From contig DETJ01000052.1 of assembly GCA_002361595.1 (NCBI GenBank), positions 1 through 6,141 of the forward strand: DNA of 6,141 bases, given 5' to 3'. This document shows, piece after piece, positions 1 through 6,141 of this stretch. How positions within the stretch are numbered: position 1 is the first letter of the stretch; the number at the start of each line of letters is the position of its first letter. The position numbers and the translations under genes were made by a program. The stretch is from Patescibacteria group bacterium UBA3291 (GTDB lineage Bacteria > Patescibacteriota > Gracilibacteria > Absconditabacterales > Absconditicoccaceae). Under the pieces are notes generated by a model that was given only the letters and a program-made list of their open reading frames with translations, did no database searches and had not been told where the DNA came from.

Positions 1-37
1 CATCCGCCATTGTTACTTTTGTTCATGCAGGGAAACA
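1..37 (-). other. Hint domain 2, first 12 residues (continues beyond window)
   Basis: Residues 1496-1507 read CFPAGTKVTMAD, identical to the start of Hint 1 at residues 1243-1254. The DNA is also identical. The rest of the domain lies outside the window, so completeness is unknown. Confidence 0.8.
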
Positions 38-42
38 TCATG
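1..42 (-). repeat. Exact 42-base direct repeat, copy 2
   Basis: Bases 1-42 are identical to bases 760-801; after two mismatches the match resumes at 45-50 and 804-809. The spacing of 759 bases is 253 codons, so the repeat is in frame and marks a tandem duplication of the Ig-like plus Hint unit. The match may extend left of the window. Confidence 0.95.
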
Positions 43-3000
43 ATGGAGTTGAGCTATTCTTAACTTTTCCACAATCAGATTTTGCTGTAACACTTTCCCA
101 ACTTGTAGAGCTAGACTCTTTAACTAAACATTGGATTTTTGTATCCAATTGATAATTCTTACATGTTCCAGTAAATGTTGTTACCAATTCATCACTAACG
201 AAATAAGTTTTACCCTTATTAGTTCCATCATATTTATTTGTTGTTTTATAGTTACAATCTATAAGAACATAAGCACTTCATCCTGAAGTCTTACATGTAA
301 CTTCAATATCTTTTCCACTTGCTAGAGTTTCTGGATTTGTAGTGATTTTATCACATGATGGACCTCATTTACTATTATGTACTAGATATCATTCTGCTAC
401 AAAGTAATCGTGATTATTCTCTACTGTTAAGTTATACACTGTTTCCTTATTTGGATAATGATTTATTTTTTCTATCTCAACTAATTTTCCATCGCTCATA
501 AGCAATATATCTCATTCTTTTAAGTATTTTGCTTCAATCCAACTATAATTCTCTGAATTAGCTGATTCTCTTACATAGAATCTATGCACATCTGTTACTT
601 TTAATACTTTTCAATTTATAGTTAGTTCATACATTTCATGAATATTATCTTCATGCACTAATAATTTCTTTACTATATTTCACTCATTATTATTTGTTTC
701 GGTATTGTATGACAATACTATATCTCATTCTCTTACTTCTTCTATATTCTTTTTCGTTCCATCCGCCATTGTTACTTTTGTTCATGCAGGGAAACATCAT
801 GGAGGAGTTGTACCAGATACAGTTACTGTATCTTTACATGAGTCTCCAGTTTCTCCATTTACTTTACATTGAACTGTATATGATTTAGAGCTTGAAGAAC
901 TATTAGATGGATATACACAAGTTCCTGTTAATGAAGAAATATTTGATCATGTTAGTACGGATGCTTTTGATCATGAAAGTGTTGCTCCATCTCCACATGA
1001 TAATTCAATATTACCTGCTTTTCCATCAGATGTTTTACATACTATTGTAGTGCTTCATCCTGCATTAGTAAATGATTTCTTTGTAAATTCTGGAGCTTTA
1101 CATAGCAATCAATCTTCAAAATTATGTACAGCATCGTCACATCGGTCACCATCGATAATACTATCATCTGGTTTCTTATCATTTAGATAGATACATGCAA
1201 AATTTGTTCTATTATCCTTATTATCCTTTAGAACTTTTCATTTCAATAGAATATATCATTCTACTCCTGGCTCCAATGTAATTCATCCGTAGATATCGAT
1301 ATATACTCCATCAACTTTTTTATTATTGTATATAATTTCACTTCCTGAAGAAGTATTTGCATGATCTGATCCTCAATTAATATGAATTTCACTAGAAATA
1401 TATTCTACATTCTTTGGTAGAAAATCTTTGACTGATGTAATAGTAGCAGATGCCGTTCCTTTATTTCCAAAAGTAATTTTATATTCTATAGTATCTCCCA
1501 CTTTTACTGTCTTTTCTTTACTTCAATCTGAGAAAGATTTCTTGATTCGAAGTTTTGGTGCAGGGATTTCTTCATCATCACAGTCTTCATCTTCTGGATT
1601 TTCTTCTGGTTTAACACATGCTACATTTTTATATTCTTTACTTGGCATCTCAGTAGCGTATGTTGTTAACTGAATTTCTAGATATTGTCAATCAGTTAAA
1701 GTTCAAGTCACTTTCCATTCTATATTTTTTCAATTTACCGTTGGTTTAGCTACTGATAATCATGGATTATTTTTCACAAAATATCAACTGTATGCTAATA
1801 CTTCTGGTAATTTATCTGTTACTGTAAAATTTGTCACATTTCATCCACTCGCTGTAACTTTTATATTCCATGTTACAATATCTCATATCTTTTTAATTTC
1901 TTTTGATCATACTAGTGTCTTTTCTATTTTAATTTTACCATCTGTTGGAAGTGGTTCATCATCACAATCCTCATCATCTGGATTTTCTTCTGGTGCTACA
2001 CATGCCACATTCTTATATTTCTTCTTTGGCATCATTGTCGCTTTTGTCTTTAACTCTATTTCTAGGTATTTTCATTCTTCTAATGTTCATTTTACTTCCC
2101 ATTTTACTGTAGATGTTGTTACTGTTGGTGTTTTTACTGTTAATCATGGATTATGTGTTACTGTATAACTATCGTATGCCAATACTTCTGGTAATTTATC
2201 TGTTACTATGAAATTTGTTACATCTCCTCATTTTGCTGTAACTTTTATTTTCCATGTTATTATATCTCATATTTTCTCTATCTTATCACTTCATACTAAT
2301 GTCTTCTCAATCTCTAATTCCCCATCTGTTGGAAGTGGTTCATCATCACAATCCTCATCATCTGGATTTTCTTCTGGTGCTACACATGCCACATTCTTAT
2401 ATTTCTTTTCTGGCATCTTTGTAGCTTTCGTCTTCAATTCTATTTCTAGATATTCTCCTTCTTTTAATGTTCATTTTACTTCCCATTTTACTGTAGATGT
2501 TGTTACTGTTGGTGTTTTTACTGTTAATCATGGATTATGTGTTACTGTATAACTATCATATGCCAATACTTCTGGTAATTTATCTGTTACTATGAAATTT
2601 GTTACATCTCATCACTTTGCTGTAACCTTTATTTTCCATGTTATTATATCTCATACTTTCTCTATCTTATCACTTCATACTAATGTCTTCTCAATCTCTA
2701 ATTCTCACTTCTTTGATGGAACATCTTCAATTTTACAATCAGAATTACAGATTCTTCCATCTGGCAATGTACTTGTTCATGCAGATCCTGGATCACATTC
2801 TTCTCCATAATCTTCATCTAGGACACCATCTCCACATCGAGTAATTTCATAATATGCACATTCCTTATGAGAGTATAGATTAGATTTGGATGGTTTTGGT
2901 GTTAAATTACTGTTTTCATACCATATTGTATATTCAACATATATATTATCCCATGCTCTTTGTGAAGGATACTTAACAATATGATATTTTGGTAATTTTG

Positions 3001-4522
3001 ACTCCATAATAACCATTGAAGTATTTGCAGGGACTTTCATTCATCCGTTTGTTAAACTAGATGTCCACTGAAAAACTGGATTACTTCCATTATTATAATC
3101 TCAATGATTTTCTTTAAAAATTACATCATCTGGTCAATAATATAAGTAACGATCATGCCATCATGCATCAAAGGTATCTGAAAACTGAATTTCGTCTCAA
3201 TATCTAAGTTTATTTGTGAATGTGTCCTTACATCATTCAGCAGGAGTTATTTTATTACATTGTGAATCACATCATGCCGTTCAGTCACATTCTTCTCATC
3301 AGTTTTTTACACCATCTCCACAATATTCCTGATATGCTTTACATGTTTTTTCTCATCAGTTTGCATTACTACATTTCCATTCAAGATGACTATCTGTTCA
3401 TTCGATAGTTGGAGTACTAGCTGTAAGTCCAGATGGACATAGTCATGATGAAGTCTTTGTCAACCATGGTGTTGTCTGTCTAGTAGAAAAATATGTAGTT
3501 CATCCATTTTCAGTTCCACATGATGCTGATCATACTGTTGTACAGCTACTTGAACATGTCGAAGCGCTTGTACCATTTTTACTTCAGTCATCACAATCTT
3601 CATCTCAGTTTTTCTCACCATCTCCACACCACTGCTGTTTTGCACTACATGACGGAGATGTTACTTTTGATCAAACTACACAATTCCATGTATAAGATCT
3701 AGGACTTCATGAATAAGAAAATCATGTTAATGTTCATTCCTTACATAATCATGGAGTTGAAGAAGTTAACCATTGACTTGATGATGTAGTATATTGAGTT
3801 TTTCAATTATATGTACTACTACATTCAGGATCTGCTGGTTCTACAATTTTACATTCAGAATTACATGTCTTTCAGTCTGATCTATTTTTCCATGAAGGTG
3901 CTTCTGGATCACATTGTTCAGCTGAATCACTTGGATCTTTTTTAAACCAATCTGTATCTACCACTCCATCTCCACACCATGATATTTCATATGGATAACA
4001 TTCTGTATGTTGATATCTAGTGGTTGCCGCCGCATCATTTGCATATTCTACAACATATTTCACTAATAAATTACTTGAAGACCTATTTTCTGGCTTTGCA
4101 TTTATTTGATAGTATTTATTTGCCTTTATTATTACCTTACTCGTATCTTTATAAACCCAAGGATTGCTTGTTACAGCTGATGTCCATCAGAAATTTGGAT
4201 TGTCTCACAAATTATAATTTCATGCTTCTTGTACTCTACCACATCAATTTTTCAATCTTCTATCTTGCGATCATGCCCAAAATTCATCAGCGAATTCATA
4301 TTCATAATTCACCCTTAGAGCCTTTGATGGTCATGTATAATCGCACGATGTTCTATTGAGAACTGTAGTACATTTTTCATTATCATTACTTCATGCAGCA
4401 TTAGAAATCCAATCACTTTGTGATATTGGACTTCACAACACCCATCAGCTAGGAGATGCACTAACAACCAATGGAATACTCATCCATATTGCTAACACTC
4501 ATCATAACAAGTAATTCTTCAT
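1..4522 (-). CDS. Giant secreted modular protein with CGDG, DUF11-like and Hint domains (UGA=Gly; 3' end outside window)
   Basis: With UGA read as glycine this is one frame of 1507 complete codons with no TAA or TAG, running off the left edge. About 78 in-frame TGA codons are crossed. ATG at 4522 was chosen because the next upstream ATG (4535) meets TAA after three codons and because a signal peptide follows directly. Order by residue: signal peptide 1-22; N-terminal module 23-182; CGDG cysteine-rich repeats starting at Cys183, Cys299, Cys401 and Cys563; a diverged second copy of the N-terminal module at about 423-562; four DUF11-like repeats at 606-1140; Ig-like domain 1141-1242; Hint domain 1243-1383; second Ig-like domain 1384-1495; start of a second Hint domain at 1496. 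DUF11 and CGDG repeats are typical of large secreted bacterial surface proteins. Hint domains perform autocatalytic cleavage or splicing. An adhesin-like or interaction role is inferred. The anchor or C-terminal effector, if any, is not in view. Confidence 0.93.
38..373 (-). other. Ig-like domain between the two Hint domains
   Basis: Residues 1384-1495 start SKGGPSCDKI and include DIEVTCKTSGG, YVLIDCNYKTT, FTGTCKNY, KIQCLVKESSS and SDCGKVKNSSTPSG. It parallels residues 1141-1242 in cysteine placement but has diverged. Ser1384 would be the +1 nucleophile if Hint 1 splices. Gly1495 (38-40) is UGA and precedes the second Hint cysteine. Confidence 0.55.
374..796 (-). other. Hint domain 1 (mini-intein or bacterial intein-like), 141 residues
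   Basis: Residues 1243-1383 carry the marks of a Hint autoprocessing domain. The start is CFPAGTKVTMADG with EEVREGDIVLSYN (block A region). The block B motif is TDVH (1310-1313) within VLKVTDVHRFYV. A second GD motif lies in YLKEGDILLM. The end is VYNLTVENNHDYFVAEGYL followed by Val-His-Asn (blocks F and G), with Ser1384 next. All residues needed for an N-S acyl shift (Cys1243), its assistance (His1313) and Asn cyclisation (His1382, Asn1383) are present. At 141 residues there is no room for a homing endonuclease. A minimal intein, a BIL-type domain or a Hedgehog-like cleavage domain all fit; protein splicing versus cleavage alone cannot be decided from sequence. Confidence 0.88.
760..801 (-). 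repeat. Exact 42-base direct repeat, copy 1
   Basis: This copy encodes the end of the Ig-like domain and the first residues of Hint 1 (through MAD). It is identical to bases 1-42. Confidence 0.95.
797..1102 (-). other. Cysteine-containing Ig-like domain preceding Hint 1
   Basis: Residues 1141-1242 contain CKAPEFTKKSF, TTIVCKTSDGKAG, ELSCGDG, LTGTCVYPS, TVQCKVNGETGDSC and VTVSGTTPPG. Alternating hydrophobic strands and cysteines suggest an Ig-like sandwich with disulfides. A matching domain (residues 1384-1495) precedes the second Hint domain, with CKTSGG, FTGTCKNY and KIQCLVKE at equivalent positions. The last residue, Gly1242, is UGA and directly precedes the Hint cysteine. Confidence 0.55.
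1103..1558 (-). repeat. DUF11-like repeat unit 4 (longest and most diverged)
   Basis: Residues 989-1140 keep the layout LRIKKSFSDGS, KVGDTIEYKITFGNKGTASA, VKDFLPKNVEYIS, LEPGVEYIGLLKGKV, FACIYLNDKKPDD and DRCDDAVHNFEDG. The unit is closer to the general DUF11 consensus (N-G-T, DFLP) than units 1-3 and has an insertion around HINGGSDHANTSSG. The end motif again has paired cysteines and acidic residues. Confidence 0.7.
1559..1939 (-). repeat. DUF11-like repeat unit 3
   Basis: Residues 862-988 are clearly related to units 1 and 2 but diverged: KIKIEKTLVGSKEIKKIGDI, VTDKLPEVLAYSG, YLEIQLTTYAT, and NVACVKPEENPEDEDCDD. The leading glycine is GGT (1937-1939), against GGG and UGA in units 2 and 1. 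Confidence 0.75.
1940..2323 (-). repeat. DUF11-like repeat unit 2
   Basis: Residues 734-861 are nearly identical to unit 1, with a period of exactly 384 bases. Differences by eye are Val to Ile in KVGD, two charge swaps around LKEGEY/LEEGKY, and two changes in KMPEKK/MMPKKK. Gly734 is GGG where unit 1 has UGA, which supports the glycine meaning of UGA. Confidence 0.75.
2324..2707 (-). repeat. DUF11-like repeat unit 1
   Basis: Residues 606-733 begin GELEIEKTLVG, followed by KVGDIITWKIKVTAKGGDVT, VTDKLPEVLAYDS, a Thr/Val-rich strand region, YLEIELKTKAT, and end NVACVAPEENPDDEDCDD. The order (Val-Gly-Asp, then TD-LP, then N-A-V near an acidic Asn/Asp end) matches DUF11 extracellular beta-sandwich repeats. 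A Cys pair in the end motif may form a disulfide. It differs from unit 2 at about 5 of 128 residues. Confidence 0.75.
2732..2836 (-). other. CGDG cysteine-rich repeat 4
   Basis: Residues 563-597 read CGDGVLDEDYGEECDPGSAG followed by GRICNSDCK. The spacing is close to repeat 1, which also follows an N-terminal-type module, so module plus CGDG repeat probably duplicated together. Gly582 (2777-2779) is UGA, where a standard-code frame would end. Confidence 0.8.
2837..3256 (-). other. Module B, diverged second copy of the N-terminal module
   Basis: Residues 423-562 align by eye with residues 23-182: a Cys near the start (Cys431), a Trp/Tyr-rich stretch, the YNNGSNPVFQWTS segment, a Val/Ile-rich strand (TSMVIMESK), VEYTIWYENSN matching VKYVVEYAND, and ECAYYEITR just before CGDG. 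It is an old internal duplication, much more diverged than the DUF11-like repeats. Confidence 0.6.
3257..3322 (-). other. CGDG cysteine-rich repeat 3
   Basis: Residues 401-422 read CGDGVKNGGEECDG followed by GCDSQC, a compact DUF4215-type repeat with cysteines at 401, 412, 418 and 422. Several of its glycines are UGA codons, including two consecutive ones at 3296-3301. Confidence 0.8.
3323..3541 (-). other. Cysteine-containing linker module 2
   Basis: Residues 328-400 repeat the layout of residues 226-298: Cys335, GLCPSGLTAS, LEWKCSNANGGEKTCKA, then YQEYC leading into the next CGDG motif. It has the same length as linker module 1, about 73 residues. Confidence 0.55.
3542..3628 (-). other. 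CGDG cysteine-rich repeat 2
   Basis: Residues 299-327 read CGDGEKNGDEDCDDG followed by STCSSSC. This is the most consensus-like copy of the DUF4215/Myxococcus-type cysteine repeat in the protein, with cysteines at 299, 310, 323 and 327. Confidence 0.8.
3629..3847 (-). other. Cysteine-containing linker module 1
   Basis: Residues 226-298 contain a Cys, then GLCKEGTLTG, then SYTWNCVVGS, then SPSCSAKQQW. The same pattern recurs at residues 328-400 (SASCGTENGG, GLCPSG, LEWKCSNANGG, KTCKAYQEY), so modules of about 73 residues alternate with CGDG repeats. This alternation is visible in the sequence; the fold is not identified. Confidence 0.55.
3848..3976 (-). other. CGDG cysteine-rich repeat 1
   Basis: Residues 183-225 follow the pattern CGDGVVD, then EQCD, then GKTCNSECK. 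This matches the Myxococcus cysteine-rich/DUF4215-type repeat, whose cysteines form disulfides in secreted proteins. Cysteines are at 183, 204, 220 and 224. Gly217 is a UGA codon (3872-3874). Confidence 0.75.
3977..4456 (-). other. N-terminal module A (unrecognised, duplicated later in the protein)
   Basis: Residues 23-182 form a probable beta-rich module rich in Tyr, Trp and Asn. It resembles residues 423-562 in order and spacing: YNLGDNPNFGWTSAVTS here matches YNNGSNPVFQWTSSLTN there, KVIIKANKYYQI matches MVIMESKLPKYHI, and both end with a Cys-Tyr-containing segment (ECYPYEISW, ECAYYEITR) directly before a CGDG motif. The family is unknown to me; a carbohydrate- or surface-binding role is possible but unsupported. 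Confidence 0.6.
4457..4522 (-). other. Sec-type signal peptide, residues 1-22
   Basis: The first residues are MKNYLLGGV, followed by a hydrophobic core (LAIWMSIPLVV) and a small-residue cleavage site, VSA before SPSGW, with predicted cleavage after Ala22. Gly7 and Gly8 are both UGA codons, so a standard-code gene caller would stop at codon 7 and miss the gene start. The many cysteines downstream fit export to an oxidising environment. Confidence 0.85.
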
Positions 4523-4578
4523 TTTATAGTTTCATTTGATATAAAATATTCAACAATTTATAAATAATATTTTAATTT
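4523..4578. other. 56-base AT-rich intergenic spacer
   Basis: This is the only non-coding stretch in the window. It is almost entirely A and T and has no GC-rich hairpin that would mark an intrinsic terminator. No purine-rich GGAGG-type ribosome binding site precedes the downstream ATG; the bases just before it read AAACTATAAA. AT-rich hexamers resembling a -10 box are present but cannot be told from background. A four-codon reading frame (ATG AAA CTA TAA) lies just upstream of the start and is probably chance. Confidence 0.6.
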
Positions 4579-4767
4579 TTATATTTCTCCTAGCCCCGAA
4601 TCTGTTGTAGTTCAAGTTCAATCTTTAACCGTAGGAATATCATTATCTACTTGATTATCTGGATTTCCATTTGTATTTGGTTGCGAATTTGGCATTTTTC
4701 ATCATTGTGTAGCATCATCTGTTTTTACCTCAGAATTTTCTTCCTCATTTCCTCCTCAGTCGCTTCA
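4579..4767 (-). other. Low-complexity acidic C-terminal tail of the upstream protein
   Basis: The last roughly 62 residues, starting GSDGGGNEEENSE, are rich in Asp, Glu, Asn, Thr and Gly and lack hydrophobic runs. This suggests a disordered tail or a surface-exposed extension rather than a folded domain. No sorting signal or membrane anchor is visible at the end (the last residues are TTTDSGLGEI). Confidence 0.6.
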
Positions 4768-6141
4768 CAAATTAACAGCTACTCCAACTGCTCTATCAGT
4801 TCTAGCTACATTTACTGTACTAGTTCCATCGCTATTATTCAAATATAATGCTCACTGTCTGTAATCATCTACTTCATGTTCTTCTTGCACTTGAATTTTT
4901 CACATCTCAATACCTACTGACTCATTAGCACATTCTCACATTAGATAGAACACATATTTCATATCTAACTTTATTTTAGTTTTTTTCTGTCAATTGTCAA
5001 GAACAATTTCTCATTTTTTCAATAAATCTGAAAGATTTTCGTTGCTTAACTCCTTTCAAACTTTTAATTCTACTGCTCTCTTGAGATTATTCCATTCCAT
5101 TGGAGATTTTTTTAATGATAATACTCATGGAATATTTTCACCCTTTTCATTGTTTCATCCTAAGAACCACGCTTCAGCTTTCTGTTTATCAGCTCATGTA
5201 AGTTCCTGAGTTGTTCCTCAAAGTATATTTGTAACTCCAAGTCACGTGAGAGCAAGTCATTTAGCTTCAGCTGTATTATTTTTATTATAGAATGCTGTAG
5301 CTCATAGAAGATTTTGTCTAGGTTCTAGTCCATATTTACCATTCAATGTTTTGATAAATTCATCTCTATTTACACTAAGTTTATCAAAAATTGACTGTCA
5401 GTTTGGACCTTTCATTGTCTCTTTCTTATAGTAATTCTTTCTAAGTTTAAGATTTTCATTTAATCCGTTTGCATTATGTACATTTGCTGTAGCAGAAATT
5501 GCCATAATTCTATCGATAATTAATTGTTTATCTTCAGCTGATACATTTTCATTAAGAAGATCTTTTCTAATAGCTTCATACTTTTTATCGTTTCATAAAA
5601 CGTTAATTACTGCATTAACCATTTTATTGAAATCATCTACCGCAGATTTTTTAGTTTTCATAAATTCACTAAATTTTCTTCGATCTGAACTATCTATAGT
5701 TTTTAATCATTCAATTACAGCTGATGTAAACAATCTTCCAAAATCTGGACTATATTCGAGCTGTCCTTTATTTTCAACTGGTTTATATTCTAATTTTTTA
5801 GCTCACATCAATTCTCCAGTTCCAATGAGTTTCTTCATTCATTCTGCATCAGAAATCATTACATCTGATGTAACACTTCTATCTGAACCAATATTCAGAG
5901 TTAGAGATCTTTGATTTCATCCAGTTTCTTGCAAAAGACGATATGTAGCATTTGCTGGGAAAGAATAAGATCAATCTGACTCTTTCTTTACATATCACTT
6001 CATAGATTCAGATACTCTAATATTAATTCAAATTCCATCTGATATAGCAGCTGGCACTTGAATTCTTCATGGTTTTCAATCTGCTCATTTTTTATAACCT
6101 AAATTGACTTTTGATCCATATCTCTTCAAGATTTCATTAAT
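4579..6141 (-). CDS. Hypothetical protein, C-terminal 520 residues, UGA read as Gly (5' end outside window)
   Basis: I do not recognise this protein. Reading from base 6141 with UGA as glycine gives one open frame of 520 residues ending at TAA (4579-4581); about 31 in-frame TGA codons are crossed. The true start lies beyond the right edge. The first roughly 130 residues look beta-rich. The middle, around residues 160-260, is charged and probably helical (for example RRKFSEFMKTKKSAVDDFNK). Only one cysteine is visible (MGECANES), unlike the cysteine-rich gene that follows. From about residue 459 to the end it becomes an acidic, Asn/Thr/Gly/Asp-rich tail, probably disordered. I see no transmembrane segment and no catalytic motif. 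It lies 56 bases upstream of the giant secreted protein on the same strand, so co-transcription is possible. Existence of the frame is well supported; the function is unknown. Confidence 0.85.

Noticed and set aside
1..801. Polymorphic toxin with a Hint-released C-terminal toxin
   Set aside because: Hint domains occur in such toxins, but no toxin domain or immunity gene is in view, and the Hint is followed by another Ig-like domain and another Hint; it stays open until the downstream sequence is known.
694..888. Plus-strand open frame of 64 codons, and similar plus-strand frames at 1428-1673, 2208-2552, 2592-2810, 4024-4359, 4994-5209 and 5627-5914
   Set aside because: They lie opposite the continuous minus-strand genes, have biased Ser/Phe/Leu/Tyr-rich compositions typical of antisense shadows, and show no domain or signal. 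The frames over the DUF11 region repeat only because the minus-strand gene repeats.
1559..2707. CRISPR-like or regulatory DNA repeats
   Set aside because: The repeats have 381-384-base periods, are in frame and encode homologous protein domains without spacers.
2777..3040. Separate small minus-strand gene of 87 codons (and 3872-4063, 63 codons)
   Set aside because: Both are standard-code fragments of the giant protein, bounded by TGA codons that encode glycine.
3460..3645. Minus-strand 61-codon frame
   Set aside because: It is out of frame with the giant protein, which is continuous across this stretch and has CGDG motifs there.
1..4522. Pseudogene decayed by many stop codons
   Set aside because: All apparent stops are TGA; there is no TAA, TAG or frameshift in 1507 codons, and TGA sits at conserved glycine sites.
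4524..4535. Four-codon leader peptide (ATG AAA CTA TAA)
   Set aside because: It is too short, has no ribosome binding site, and is expected by chance in AT-rich sequence.
4523..4578. Intrinsic terminator or clear promoter between the two genes
   Set aside because: No GC-rich stem is present and the AT-rich hexamers cannot be told from background.
1..6141. UGA as tryptophan (table 4) or selenocysteine
   Set aside because: TGA alternates with GGN between near-identical repeats, tryptophan is encoded by TGG throughout, and TGA is far too frequent for selenocysteine.

Overview
The window reads as part of an AT-rich genome from the candidate phyla Gracilibacteria or Absconditabacteria (SR1), in which UGA encodes glycine (translation table 25). 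Read with the standard code, every frame breaks into fragments of about 60-110 codons. Read with UGA as glycine, the minus strand carries two long, uninterrupted, same-direction genes covering all but 56 bases. Internal repeats support the glycine reading: at several equivalent positions one repeat copy has TGA where another has GGA, GGT or GGG. I cannot tell the two phyla apart from this window.

Layout, in transcription order (right to left). (1) Bases 6141-4579 hold the last 520 codons of a protein I do not recognise. It has a beta-like start, a helical middle and an acidic Asn/Thr/Gly-rich tail. (2) Bases 4578-4523 are a short AT-rich spacer. (3) Bases 4522-1 hold the first 1507 codons of a giant secreted modular protein that continues beyond base 1.

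The giant protein has this order: signal peptide; an N-terminal module of about 160 residues; a run of cysteine-rich CGDG repeats with a second, diverged copy of the N-terminal module between the third and fourth; four tandem DUF11-like beta repeats of about 128 residues; then a two-part unit made of a cysteine-containing Ig-like domain and a 141-residue Hint (mini-intein or bacterial intein-like) domain. That unit starts to repeat at the left edge: a second Ig-like domain is followed by the first 12 residues of a second Hint domain, and the underlying DNA is an exact 42-base repeat with a 759-base spacing.

The first Hint domain keeps the residues expected for self-processing: Gly before Cys at its start, a TxxH motif, and His-Asn followed by Ser at its end. 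The most notable feature is therefore a likely array of autoprocessing Hint domains in an exported, disulfide-rich surface protein, written in a recoded genome. In both copies the glycine just before the catalytic cysteine is itself a UGA codon. The giant protein is probably a cell-surface or secreted adhesin-like factor; this is inference from domain architecture. All assignments come from reading the sequence; no database search was run.
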